Positions 42,838-53,799 of a stretch of DNA of 64,000 bases are shown one piece after another (the stretch's first letter is position 1; every line of letters starts with the position of its first letter). The position numbers and the translations under genes are program-made. This DNA comes from Ascarosepion bandense (Eukaryota; Mollusca; Cephalopoda; Sepiida; Sepiidae). The notes beneath the pieces were generated by a model. That model made no database searches, was not told the DNA's origin, and saw only the letters and a program-made list of their open reading frames with translations. Location: contig JBBBDQ010000421.1 in assembly GCA_037127315.1 (NCBI GenBank), positions 3,949,501 through 4,013,500 on the forward strand, given 5' to 3'.

Positions 42838-43143
42838 GTGCGTTGTGGTGCAGTGGATATCGTCTTGGAACGACAAATCGGGGTGCCGTGTTCGAATTCC
42901 ATTTGAATTCCTTGCATTTACCTACGCACAAATACCCTTGAGAAAGGTATAAATCCGTCTCTTCCTTCCAGTCATGGGTTAAATAATAGGACAGATTGGG
43001 TTCTATAGCTTTAGCTGGCAACCAGTCTACCGCAGAAAACAATGGCAACCTACTGCGGGATAATCTTCTGCCCAGTCAGTCATGTCTCTTTCGAGACATG
43101 ATCGCCCAAAGCGTGTATCACGTATGGTACTTAACTGACTGAT
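42838..43143 (+). mobile_element. tRNA-derived SINE, full length (reference copy)
   Basis: About 305 bp. Box A TGGTGCAGTGGATATCG near 42847, box B TGTTCGAATTCC near 42889. The body follows with 'acgcacaaatacccttgaga', 'aggtataaatccgtctcttc', 'tcatgggttaaataatagga', 'gcaaccagtctaccgcaga' (order approximate to position) and 'aatggcaacctactgcggga'. The 3' part contains a perfect hairpin, ATGTCTC-TTTC-GAGACAT (about 43081-43098), and ends 'cttaactgactga'. The spacing of boxes A and B is that of a tRNA-type internal Pol III promoter. There is no poly-A tail. The short ACTGACTGA end is shared by other copies here. Confidence 0.92.
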
Positions 43144-43209
43144 TATGCTAGTGTAACGTTGTTTTATTCGTTGTACTAATGTTTTGGTTTCTTTTTTACT
43201 TGTTTATTT

Positions 43210-43385
43210 TTGCTTGTATTTAAAATAGCATTTAAACGTTTTTTGTTTTTTTGTTTTGTTTTTTCGTTTTGTTTTTTGTTTTGTGTTTTCGTTTTGTTTT
43301 TTCGTTTTGTTTTTTGTTTTGTTTTTTCGTTTTGTTTTTTGTTTTGTTTTGTTTTTGTTTTTTTTTTTGTTTTTTTTTTTCAGTT
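43210..43385. repeat. T/G low-complexity tract (TTTTGTTTTTCG-like)
   Basis: Imperfect repeats of TTTTGTTTTTT and TTCGTTTTG. The Phe-rich reading frame is an artefact. Confidence 0.95.
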
Positions 43386-43804
43386 GATGCTTTTTCTAGA
43401 CAGTAACTTTTATTTTATTTTTTATTAGTTCAGTCACATTGTTTTTCTTTTGGCAAGCCTTTTCCTGCGCGTGCTTTTCTTCACTCTTCTTTGTTTGATA
43501 ATTTATTGTGATTTGATTTTATCTGTTGGATTTACAAGATCATATTTTATTTACGTTCGCGTCTTTTGATTTATTTTACTTTTTTAAATCTTTTTCGTTT
43601 GCTGGTAAAGCTAGCTTTCGTGTTATATTTTCATTTTTTCCTTGATAACGTTTAAACGTTTTGGGTTTAAAAAAAAAAAATACGAAAAGACTAAGAGTAA
43701 AAAAGCCAGGAGAAGATAACCAAGAATGAAATCCAAAATAAAAGAAAAATATGGTGGCCACTAGTGGCCAGATATCGGAAAACGAGAAAACCTCAGCTAC
43801 CCAG

Positions 43805-44045
43805 GAAAAGACCAAAAGTAACCAGACGAATGACAGCAGCAGTTTTGATGTAGGGTCCGAAAAACTGCCCTGTTGCTGAAAGTCCTTCCACCGAAGTGTA
43901 GCAACAAAATAACGGAGTTCTTAGAGAGAGCCAAAAGTAACTAGACGAATGACAGCAGCAATGTTGATGTAGAGGCCGGGAAAGCACCCTTTTGCTGAAA
44001 GTCCCCCACCGAAGTGTAGCATCAACTTAACGAGGTTCCTAGAGC
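43805..44045. repeat. Tandem duplication, two units of about 121 bp
   Basis: Units near 43805-43926 and 43927-44045 share 'accagacgaatgacagcagc' or a one-base variant, 'ttgctgaaagtcc' and 'ccaccgaagtgtagca' in the same order, with about 15 percent differences. No coding content recognised. Confidence 0.85.
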
Positions 44046-44122
44046 CAATTACGAACTTCTTATAAAATAAGATGATTTTTTGGTAGACCCCTAAAAATAA
44101 CAGAGGGTTAAAAAAATGTGTT

Positions 44123-44560
44123 GTGTCATTCCTTTTAATGGACAAGCGCTCACACAAGATTAGAAAAATTAACAAGGCAGATTCATTACCCACCAAAACA
44201 CAAAAAAGTCCTTCTGTGAAAACTAATATAAAGAATAAAAAAAAAATAAAGCCCTTTTATAATTTAGCAGAAAACGTGTGCCGAGTGTTCAAGAAAGAAG
44301 ACGAAAATGCCCTAACCCAGTACCCAATGTTCTCCGAAACTTTAAAAATATTTCCACAAAAAATGTTGCGATTTCCAAAAGGCCAAAAAGGTACATACCG
44401 TTTTTTTTACTCGGAAGCAGGGTTCCAACAGATATGGACAATGTTAATTATGCTTTTGCCACATTTCCTCCTCTTTCTTTCTTCAATAAAGAAAACTATA
44501 AAAAATTAGTCAGCTCTATTCAGGGAAGATATTTTTGGTCGACCAACCTTGTATAGTGCT
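44123..44560 (+). pseudogene. Unidentified ORF interrupted by a frameshift
   Basis: Two overlapping frames, 44123-44509 (128 codons) and 44278-44556 (92 codons), look like parts of one protein. The first gives a Lys-rich start and ENALTQYPMFSETLKIFPQK; the second continues with PTDMDNVNYAFATFPPLSFF and SSIQGRYFWSTNLV. I recognise no family. A lost TE protein, perhaps ORF1 of a LINE, or a processed pseudogene would both fit. Confidence 0.3.
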
Positions 44561-44727
44561 CTTAAATAAAAGTTCCTTTTAGACATCGGTGGCTTGTCTT
44601 TTGATGGCACTACCAAAATTGAGATGGGCCAAGGTGCTGCATACCCACTTTGACGAAAACAATGCCAAACCAAAATGTCGACGAAAACAATACCAAACCA
44701 AAATGTCTAGATAAACCTCTTCCTTTC

Positions 44728-44910
44728 TATCGACGAAAATAATCTGCAACCCATGATGACTTTGTTTTTGTCTCATACATGTCATTACATAAACTGCTAT
44801 CTATTCGACGAGAATCTGCTCGAACTGAATGTTGATTATCTTTAACGGATAAATGATGAAATAAACTGAACCCAAGGTGAATCAAAATGACTTGCTTTTT
44901 CACAATTGAT
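44728..44910. repeat. Direct repeat, left copy (pair with 46693-46862)
   Basis: Shares 'aataatctgcaaccc/tatgatg', 'tgtctttgttttt'-like, 'aaactgctatctattcga', 'gagaatctgct' and 'gataaatgatgaaataaact' blocks with the right copy, 1.96 kb away, at about 85 percent identity. Could be remnants of terminal repeats of an unknown element or a local duplication. Confidence 0.7.
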
Positions 44911-45449
44911 GCCGAGGTGTGACCCTAAACCTCACTAGGTCCTCCATAACTTCAACTTTACGTCACATTTAAGTAACACTTAGAAAATCACCATTCCGAG
45001 ACGTGTGATTACATAACTTATAACCAAAAAAGTATTTATCTTCCGCATAAATTTTTCAGCTCTCAGTTTTCTACGCGTCTTGGATTCATTATTTCCACAG
45101 CTGACCTATAGCATCCTTTTGCCACGGCAATAATCCTTCGCCTTATCAGTTGGACATTACCTCTGTTCCCTCCACATACTGGCCACTAAAGTACTGATTT
45201 GATTCAGTTATCCTTTGCCTTTTTTTATTTATTTTATTCTTTTTTTTTTAGTAAGTTTGTTATCACTTTTGTGGCATCGACCAGCCGTTTTGTGATACCC
45301 TGAAGTAAACCTTAAAGAAAAAAAAATCTCACAATGCACTGGAAGAGAAAAGTGAGGAACACCTCATTTTTTCTTTTTCTTTTTTCTCTCTCTGTCTCCG
45401 TTAACATAATTTTTCTGTTCTTTTCTCTTTTTTCTTTATTTTAAAAATA

Positions 45450-45720
45450 ACGTTGGAAAAAGTTCTGTACTGTCTAAAAAGTTCCTTTTTTCTTTTCTTT
45501 TCAAAGAACACACACAAGAAAGTTTCTATAATGTTCAAAAAGTTCGTTTTCTCTTTTCTTTTTAAAGAACACACATCAGAAAGGTCTATAATATTTAAAA
45601 AAAGTCGTTTTTTTTCTTTTCTTTTTCGAAAAATACACATCAGAAAGTTCTATAATGTTAAAAAAAAATTTGTTATTTATTTTCTTTTTGAAGAACAAAC
45701 ACATCAATAAAATTTTATAC
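45450..45720. repeat. Tandem repeat, about 60 bp, four diverged units
   Basis: Repeated 'aagaacacacatcagaaag' (variants), 'ttctataatgtt' and 'tcttttctttttcaaag' blocks at 55-65 bp spacing. Phe/Lys-rich frames on both strands are a by-product. From 45730 to 46690 I see no other feature. Confidence 0.85.
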
Positions 45721-46692
45721 TATTCGCAAGTTCGTTTGTTCTGTTCTTACCCTTTCTCTTAGCATTTCACCAGACCCACAGACACCAGGTGACGACCGTA
45801 CGGTGTAGACAGTAATCGCACTTTAAATTCACAAACTGACATCGGGTAAATGACTTCGCATATCCATGTGATCGAGTTACCCTTACACACGGAATTCCTC
45901 AATCCCAATCATATTATGATTAGGCACTGGAGCCTGCCTTTTTTTCCGCAGTACATATCATTTTAAGTCTGTTTTTGTTTTTGCTTTTTTTCGTTCTGTG
46001 TGTGTGTGTTATAAAACCTTCAACTAACTTCATAGAACTTAACTATCGTGCTTTTCTTATGTTCTTTTTAACAAAACGGCGAAAGGAGTAAATTTCAATG
46101 ATGGCTTTCACCTGACTAAATTTGGTCGGAGGCCAAAACCGAACTTAACGACTGAAAGAGTTGGAAAAATATTTTCATTTTTTACAACGACTTATTTCTT
46201 CGGAAAGTTCTACTTTCTTCATCTTTTTTCTTTCAACTCTGTTTCTGTTTTTTTCTTTTTTTTATCAACTCATTTTTCAATTCTTTTTCAAACTTTACTC
46301 CTAATTCCCTCGCATGCGCTGAACACCCTTCTTAACGTGCCCGAAAGAAGCACACTTCAAAACTCCATGGCCAGACTTTGCATGCAAATGCAAAAAAACT
46401 ATGCTGTTCCATAGTAGTTTTTGGCTAAACCAGCAAATTTTCACATTACGAAAACACGAGCAGAGCACACACAGGCAAAACAAAAAGGTCACTTACCTTA
46501 CTTGACGTCTTTATCGCGATCTTCTAGCATTTTTAGCATTCTTTTTCTGTGCTGTGGTCAGCAGGTCAATCAATCTGTTTTCTTTAAAAAAAACACACAC
46601 AAGTCACTGCACATCAATTCGAAATGCATGTCGTATACCCTCAACGACGGGTATATACTTGAATCATAATGTTGTGGAATAAATCTCTTCTT

Positions 46693-46862
46693 CTCTGTCG
46701 ACGTAAATAATCTGCAACCTATGATGTCTTTGTTTTTCTTTCATACATGTCGATAAATAAACTGCTATCTATTCGATGAGAATCTGCTTGAAGCGAATGT
46801 TGATTATATTTTACAGATAAATGATGAAATAAACTGCACCCAATTGCTTTTTCGCAATTGAT
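46693..46862. repeat. Direct repeat, right copy (pair with 44728-44910)
   Basis: Same orientation as the left copy. The sequence outside the match differs on both sides. Confidence 0.7.
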
Positions 46863-46999
46863 AATATCGACAGACATCAACAATTAAGAATATCCAATTA
46901 TATTTCATTCGCTTTTCTTCTGTTCTTTGTAACGAAGCTGTGGTTTAGCTATAAAGTGAGAGCCAGAAAGACAGACAGACTGGTTGCTGTCTGTTGCTC

Positions 47000-49900
47000 A
47001 ACTCAACTCTAGACTGTAAAATTCTCAAATTAAACTGACCCTCTCTGAGAGCTAACGTCGCTTAAATAGTTACCTCCTGGTATCTGGGAATTCCTGCACA
47101 TTTTGTTTCATCCTGAAAGCTGACCCTTTTGACCTCTCTTCGTCTCACTGGAGCTTATGCGCTTAATGACCATGCGAAATGGTCTGTTTTGTTTCGACAG
47201 ATCGAGCCGTTTTTGATATCTCGTCGGGTAGTTTTAGTGGGCGATTGGAACGCCGTGCTTGACTCTGCCGTAGACAGAATAGAGCAAAAGGCTGGTACTA
47301 AAAACCCGGATGTGAAGCCATTTTGATCTTGTCGATAAGTATCTAAATGTGAAATTCCAGGAGGTAGTGTGAACTTGGACTAATAGGGGCGGCTCGGATT
47401 CAGTGGTGCATTTTAGCTACATCGATCGAGTTCTAGTTAAGAGAGTCAAAATTTGACTCTCAGATTTTACATAGTTTTGATGAGCAACATTTCTTGGACC
47501 AGCTGCTACTAATGTTGTAGCTAGAATTAACGGGGTATGTGGTTGGGAATAAGTAATGGAATTCTTTCAAATCTAAAATTAGGTCGTTTGCTACTGTTTA
47601 TAGTTGTCGACTCAAATAGATTAGCAGCACAGCTGGCATGCGAAGCGAAAGTTGATCATGCGATTAAATCCCCTGTTAATAAGGACGTAGCCATAGCTAC
47701 AGATCAAGCTCTTGTAGTTAGAGCTAAGTTAAAGAGAATGTCTCCGGAGGTAACGAATATGATCGCTGAATTGCGAAAATGAGAAATGCTACCAGAAAGC
47801 AATCGTGACTACAAAAGCGGGCATATATGAGGCTTTACGTGACTATTTTCAGAAACTGTTCACAAGGTCTGAGCACTTCCTATTTGATCAATTTCTCTCG
47901 CTTCGAGACGGCTTTAAGCGGCTGGATGGAAGAGCTCCGTTACAGAATCTGAGATCTGAGAAGCGCTGCCGAGACAAAACTCCCGGATTAGATGGTCTTC
48001 CTTACAAACTGTACGTGAGGCAGTCGCTCGTTCTTGTTCTCTTGCTGGCACTGATTTACAACAACTAGATGGCAGGGGCGTGATCAAGTTGCTACGCAAA
48101 AGCAAAAATGGTGAAGATGAGATAGACAACTCTCGGCCTTTGATGATGTTAAATACAGAGTTGAAGATTTTAGCCAAGCTCTCAGCCAATCGAAAGGCTG
48201 TCCTCGCCAGTCTAATTAGTCCTGAGTAGACTTGTGCTGCAAAGTTTAGGAATATTCAGGAAAACTTTATTTGGTACGCTTGATCGTCGAAAAATCGACA
48301 GTGAAGCCGCACTGATTAATTTAGATCAGTCAAAAGCACTCGATAGTGTTGGTCATCGTTTTCTGGGGACTATTCTTTCGGCCGCCAGTTTTGGACTGTA
48401 CTTTCGCTTCTGGATTCGACTTCTGTACACGTTGCTCAGTACGCTGGTGGAAGTGAATGGGGTACAATCAGAGCCTTTCCTATTGCCCCGCTTCATTCAC
48501 TTCTGCTTTACGTTCTTGCGTTGGAACCTTTCATTCGCAAGTTAAAGGCGAATCCGGTCCTACGCGGAATCTTCTTACCTGGTGCTACCATTTCGGCCAG
48601 GTACTCCGCCTATGCTCATGACATTTCGGCTCGTGTGTCGAGCAGAGCTGAGGTTGAGGAAGACAGTGACTGGAGTCAAGATCAACCTCGATAAATTTAT
48701 TGGTTTGCAGTTGGACGCGTGGAAGAGAGTTTCTCTTCTCCTGTCTTTCCTCTGGATAGACGGGCAGGTCAAGATACTCGGCGTCTGGTTCGGTCTTGGT
48801 TAGAGGTGCGAGAGAGGGCGCATTTCATCTGTGGTCTCAGAGAAAGCTTTCCTTAACGAGGAAGGCGAAAGTGTATTTCGCACATCTACCCAATTCTTCT
48901 TTAGCGACTCTTCGTACTTCAACTCCCGTGCGCCATACTAATGGAATTAGTCAGGGTCTTGTTTTTCTTGTGGTGAGGTAAGTCTCATAAGGTGTATCGA
49001 CTAGTCTGTTGTCTCCATCCTTCTGAAAGTGGTCTGGATATGTCTATAGTGTTGGATTCCTCAATACACGCTCCACATCGCATTCTTAGATCAAATCTAT
49101 CTGCAAGTGGATGAGAATGGTGAAGGAAGACCAGCTACAGACTTCCCGCTCCAAAGAAATGTGCACTTCTGCGAGGAGAAAACCAGCCGTTTACCTCGAG
49201 ACGAGTGCTCCTTCTATCGTGTATGCTAATTAGCCCCCAAGTTCCTATTACGGGCATTGGGTGGCCTTTCCGAAGTCCAATCGTTGTCCCGTAAGGTATT
49301 ATATCGGGTACTAATGAAGGAGGCGGGCATTCAAGATGATCTGATTGACGAGCTCGGTCTGACGAAGCAGAAAGCTTCCTATATGGCCTTGGATACTTGG
49401 GTTGAAACGCCTCACTGATACTAAGGCATCACTCAGCTGGCTAGTGATGCGAAAGTCTCTTTGGGTCTGCAAAAAGCGTTCTTCAGCTGACTTGAATAGT
49501 TCGCTCAACTACGGTGAGACGAGACTCTGTCTTACGCCTTCTTCCACTGCAAGATCGTAGTCCCGTTGCACAACTTACTTAAAGACCTCATGGTTCGCAT
49601 GCTGCACGGAAAGTTCTTTCTTTCTCATTAAGGTAGTTTCTGTTTGTAGCAATGTGATACCGTCATTAACTAAGGCATTGCATTATGTGTTCTTGTGCTT
49701 ACTAGGTGTTATGCGAGTCGTGATGTGGACAACCTGACAGAAGAAATTCTATGTAAACGAGAAGTTCACCCCTTCGCAACTGATCTTGTTCGTTAAGCAC
49801 CAACTTAGAGTCAAGATCAGGAAGAAAAGGCGACAACTCCTTGCATCAGAATTTGGCAAAAGCTGGATGAGCCTTGCACACATCTGCCGAGTGAAAGGAA

Positions 49901-50130
49901 TCGACTTAGAGTGGTATTTTGATACCGGTTAAACATCGGGATATTGGGGATACTGTATTCGAACATTGTCACCCCTGCCCATATTAGGTCAGTTTATGTT
50001 TGCTTTTCTTTTAGTTTTTGACGCCATGTTAAATTTAGCTAGGGTATATGTAGTCCTCATTTTCTTTAGTTTAATTACCCACACACTCTCCCGTTAGGTA
50101 ACCAGGAATTTTTGTTCCCTGGTGGGTGCA
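47000..50130 (+). pseudogene. Tx1/L1-type LINE ORF2 remnant, long but decayed
   Basis: Apurinic-type endonuclease blocks come first: SLRLTGAYALNDHAKW (47130-47185), VVLVGDWNAVLD (47228-47265), TWTNRGGSDSVVHFSYIDRV (47378-47430). Reverse transcriptase follows: RDKTPGLDGLPYKLY (47970-48015), ALINLDQSKALDSVGHRF (48310-48360, the FxxDxxKAFD-type motif), LVEVNGVQSEP (48445-48475) and a degenerate SAYAHDIS (48606-48630) where YADD is expected. Then KILGVWFG (48770-48795), and C-terminal LSWLVMRKSLWVCKK (49430-49475). Frames change many times and YADD is lost, so it is inactive. Unlike the other LINEs here, both endonuclease and RT regions are represented. Confidence 0.8.
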
Positions 50131-51040
50131 GGGAACTTTTCATTTTTCTAGTATGTTTTCTCGTATTTGTTGTCGTGTCTGGATAAGTGTATATTTGCGT
50201 GTATGTTTGGTTGAATGACTGGTTAATTTAACTACGTCCCGCGTGAATTTCTTCCAGTGAACTGATATTTCTGTCACAGATAAGGATTGTAGGTTTTTAT
50301 TATTATTACTAACATCATTTTGTTTAGTAACATTTGAATAGAATAATGCATTGTATAAATATTCCTCGGGGTTTTCATTTTTTAAAGTTGTTGATTTATC
50401 TTCCACTCCCCACAGACAAGTTGTACATATGGGATTAGGATTTCATAGAGTCTTTGCAGTATTATGGTGTTTGTAGTAAGAATGGTGAGTAAGAATGATG
50501 TTTTGGTGCAAGCATGGCCGTATCTGACTACCGGGGCACGGGTCCGGGCCGATCCGTGCAATCATAGTGAAAATTCGGGCAAGGAAAAATGTCTTCGTCA
50601 GAAATCAAACTAAATAATTCACAAAGAAAGAAAGAAACAAACAAACAAACAAAACAAAACAAAACATCCGAATGAACGCAGTAAAAATCTGTTTGTTTAT
50701 TAATTTTGGGAGAAAAGACTGGTTATACTCAGAAAGTCCGAACCCGATTTCCTGCTTTCGTTCACGTTCTGTGCCTAATTTCCATTAGAATAGCCAAAAC
50801 AATCCGCAAAAATTATAGTTTCTGGAAACGGATGACACTGATGACGTCATCACATTGTCAACTAATAAATCTAGGCAATTTTCTCTGTGCCCGGTGTTTT
50901 TTTTTTTTTGTTTTTTTTTTTTTTAGCACATCAGCTACGGCCCTGGGTGCAAGGAATATTGTATAGCTTGATTGGATCAGCGATTGTAGTTAGCTAAGTT
51001 ATTTTAAGACAGATAAAGACTAGCCTTCTCCATCCCCATT
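50131..51040. other. Intergenic stretch, no recognisable gene
   Basis: An 88-codon minus frame (50140-50406) and an 86-codon plus frame (50706-50966) have no family resemblance that I can see. A and T runs near 50640 and 50900. Confidence 0.6.
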
Positions 51041-51530
51041 TTTAGCCTTGTGCCACATTTCATTTTTTTTTTATGTATTAAACAAAAACAAATAAGGAAT
51101 CCCTCAAAGTTCTCTCTTGGTCGAACTCTCTGCTTCTGGACGGAGAGGAACGAAGACGAGGCTCCTCTGAAGGGTAAAGTCTCGTCAGGAAAAAAACAGA
51201 CAAAAGCCTGACCCTGCCTTATGCAGGGTCTACGGGAAATTTTTGCTCGAGCTTAAGGGTTCGGATCTCCCACGTAAAATTAGGCCTTGTGCCACATCCA
51301 GCCTTAATGAGGAGGTAGATGAATATCAGTTTATCAAAATTCAATCCTTGTCGAAATCTCTGTCTTCAGACGAAGCTATGCCGAAGGGTAGTTTCGTCTA
51401 AGGGAAAAGTAGACCAGAACCCGACCACATGTTTTGCCCAAGTGTACGCGCTCGGAATGTCCTACAGTTAAAGTAAGCCTTGTGCCACATCCTACCTTTG
51501 TGGGGAGGCTCGGGTAAATAATCAGTTTCC
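51040..51530. repeat. Imperfect tandem repeats of about 195-240 bp with hairpins
   Basis: The block 'ccttgtgccacat' recurs at about 51046, 51284 and 51478. Between copies are hairpin-prone blocks, such as 'gacgaagctatgccgaaggg' with 'tagtttcgtc'. The GAAGGGTA/TACCCTTC and TCTCTGCTT themes return in the solo LTR at 52526-53360. The block lies just upstream of the Jockey-type RT. Confidence 0.6.
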
Positions 51531-52525
51531 AATTAGTCATCTACGCTGACGACATCACTACTTACTCTCGCCTCAATAAGAAATCTGCCAAGGCTGACAA
51601 AGTAAACCTCACTGCTAATCTTGAAAAAGGACCTCAAATCTGTGGTGGACTAGGGTAAGAAAATTTTAATGCTTCCAAAACGAAGCTACTCTCCTTTAAC
51701 CACCACAGACAAACTGTTCTACCTGCCATCAGTATGGATTACGCTAGTCTCATTGAAAGCAATAAACTGCTTCTCCTCGGCCTCACTCTCTCAGCCGATC
51801 CAAGTGGAACGGCTACACTGAATCTCTAGATAAATCTACTGCTAGGAAGGTTGGTCATTGTGTCGGGCCAAGAAGTTTTTTCTCGTCAGAATCTATCTTG
51901 CACATATACAAATCTACCATCCATTATTACTGTTGTCATATCTGATCGTGCGCACCTGCTATTTATCTTGGAGTTTTCGACAAGAATTCAAAAGTAGATT
52001 TGCAATGTAATTGATCACGATTTGGCAGCTCGACTCCAGTCACTTTCTCACCGACAGAATGTGTCCTCCCTTTGTCTTTTCTACAAACATTTTCACGGAT
52101 TCTGCTTCGAAGAGCTTATCTCCCTCGTGCCATCTCTACATGGATTTACTCTAGCTACTAGACTGACAACTAGGTTCTACTCTTTTAAAGTCAAAACAGC
52201 CACTTTTACTCTATCAGTTTTTTCTCTCGCGCTTCTCGACTGTGGAACTCCCTTCCGTATACTTGCTTCTCTGATAGCTACAATCTCCAAGTGTTTAAGT
52301 GCAACGTTAATTTCCATCTTTTATCTCCTTGATTCCCATCTTTCGTTTATCCTTTCCTCGACACCCCCTAGATCTTGTTCTTTTAGCTCTACTTTCACGT
52401 AAACCACTTCAAACCAGTATTCCCATCCTTCTCTTGTCCATTATCCGACACCCACTGTATCTTGTTTCTCTTTCTTTTCGCTCTCTTCTCATGTTGCCCC
52501 ACTGCGCACTAGTAGCAGTACTTCT
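51530..52525 (+). pseudogene. Jockey/CR1-type LINE, RT palm to C-terminus
   Basis: YADDITTYSRLNKKS near 51545-51590 gives the catalytic YADD of the RT. SKTKLLSFNHHRQ (51677-51715) and LLGLTLSADP follow, then an RT C-terminal block near 51880-52020, DLAARLQSLSHRQN (52020-52060), LCLFYKHFHGFCFEEL (52075-52120) and a LWNSLP-like block near 52240. The 126-codon frame 52022-52402 is the best piece. Frameshifts at several points. It ends where the solo LTR begins. Confidence 0.8.
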
Positions 52526-53360
52526 TGTTATGACGCCAAGTATAAATGAATAACTCAACAACAGAATCAGAATATAAGTTGTATTCCGCGGAAAGACGGT
52601 TAGTATGTACAGAAGTGATTAGTAATATTTACAATAGAAACGATACAAGAGTCCAATCCGTCGTAAGACGTGTGTATACGTGATTACTTCCGGTACGCCA
52701 CAGGAAGTGTGACTAACTCTTCTCTGATTCGCACTGACTCTTCAGTAACTCATTAGAGACTCTCAAGTGACTCTCTACGACTCTCTACGACTCATTATTT
52801 AGCTGTCCCTCCCAGTAAGGGAAACATATGACACATGGTCAGTTTATATCTGGGATTTCCGGGCTATATGGCCCGGCCAAAAAATGTCTGTCTATTTTTG
52901 CCCAGTCGTGCTTCTACCCTTCGGCGGAACCACGACTGGGTTAATGCTCTCTGCTCGGAAGCAGAGATCGCCCTCTACCCGAAGGCAGAGGGCTGACAGT
53001 GTCGTAGAGTCGTCAGTCTAGTGACTCTCTACGACTCATTATTTAGTCGTCCCTCCCAGTAAGGGCAACATATGACACATGGTCAGTTTATATCTGGGAT
53101 TTCCGGGCTATATGGCCCGGCCAAAAAATGTCTGTTTATTTTTGCCCAGTCGTGCCTCTACCCTTCGGCGGAACCACGACTGGGTTATTGCTCTCTGCTC
53201 GGAAGCAGAGAGCGCCCTCTACCCGAAGGCAGAGGGCTGACAGTGTCGTAGAGTCGTCAGTCTAGTGACTCCGTACGACTATCCTGTAGAGAATCCACCA
53301 TTGCTATATATAGCAATGGGAACAGTCCATTTGTAGTCAAATAGGAGCGGCGCCCTAACA
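52526..53360 (-). mobile_element. Solo LTR with internal 244 bp duplication
   Basis: On minus it starts TGTTAGGGCGCC (53360) and ends GGCGTCATAACA (52526), imperfect 12 bp inverted ends with TG...CA. Flanks are CTTCT on the left and CTTCC on the right, a near-perfect 5 bp target duplication. Inside are two 244 bp tandem copies (about 52782-53025 and 53026-53270) that each contain three GC-rich hairpins: CCCAGTCGTG/CACGACTGGG, TCTGCTC-GGAA-GCAGA and GCCCTCTACC-GAAG-GCAGAGGGC (stem ends). A 22 bp perfect palindrome with TATATATA at its centre lies at 53298-53319, near the start of the LTR. No internal coding region. Confidence 0.65.
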
Positions 53361-53469
53361 CTTCCTTGTTAAGGGTGAAACGATTATATAAAAAAAAAAT
53401 TTCGAGCTTGTTCCACAGGGTCACACCATCAAACTAAAAACTAACTAAAGTAGAAGTATCCAACTTTGG

Positions 53470-53695
53470 TCAGGCAAGATCGGGCTTTCTTTCAGCAAGA
53501 CAATGCTAGGCCAAGTTGACTAAGGATCTCAAACGGATGGACGGTTTTGAGATTCTTTTACATCCACCATTCAGTCTCGATGCTACTCCGAGTGACTATA
53601 GCCTCTTCCACTCAATGGCTCACTTTCTCTGCAACCAGCGATTGAATTCTTTTGATGAAGTGAAAAAGCTTTTTACAGTTTTTTATTACTATGTT
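53470..53695 (+). pseudogene. Mariner-type transposase C-terminal remnant
   Basis: Frames give an equivalent of FQQDNAR near 53490-53512, then KLTKDLKRMDGFEILLHPPF (53514-53575), LDATPSDYSLF (53575-53610, the third catalytic Asp of the mariner DD34D type) and FDEVKKLF (53650-53675). The part upstream, including the first Asp, was not found. Confidence 0.75.
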
Positions 53696-53799
53696 GTCAT
53701 ATTTCAATTTCTGCTATGGTCGCACTACCTCCCAGGTCTACGGGAAGACCTAAGACAGGTCGTAGCGTATTGTTATTGCTTCATTTCATGTTTTTTTTT

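Noticed and set aside
43210..43428. Hydrophobic Phe/Leu-rich ORF that looks like a membrane protein
   Set aside because: It is a translation of a TTTTG low-complexity tract.
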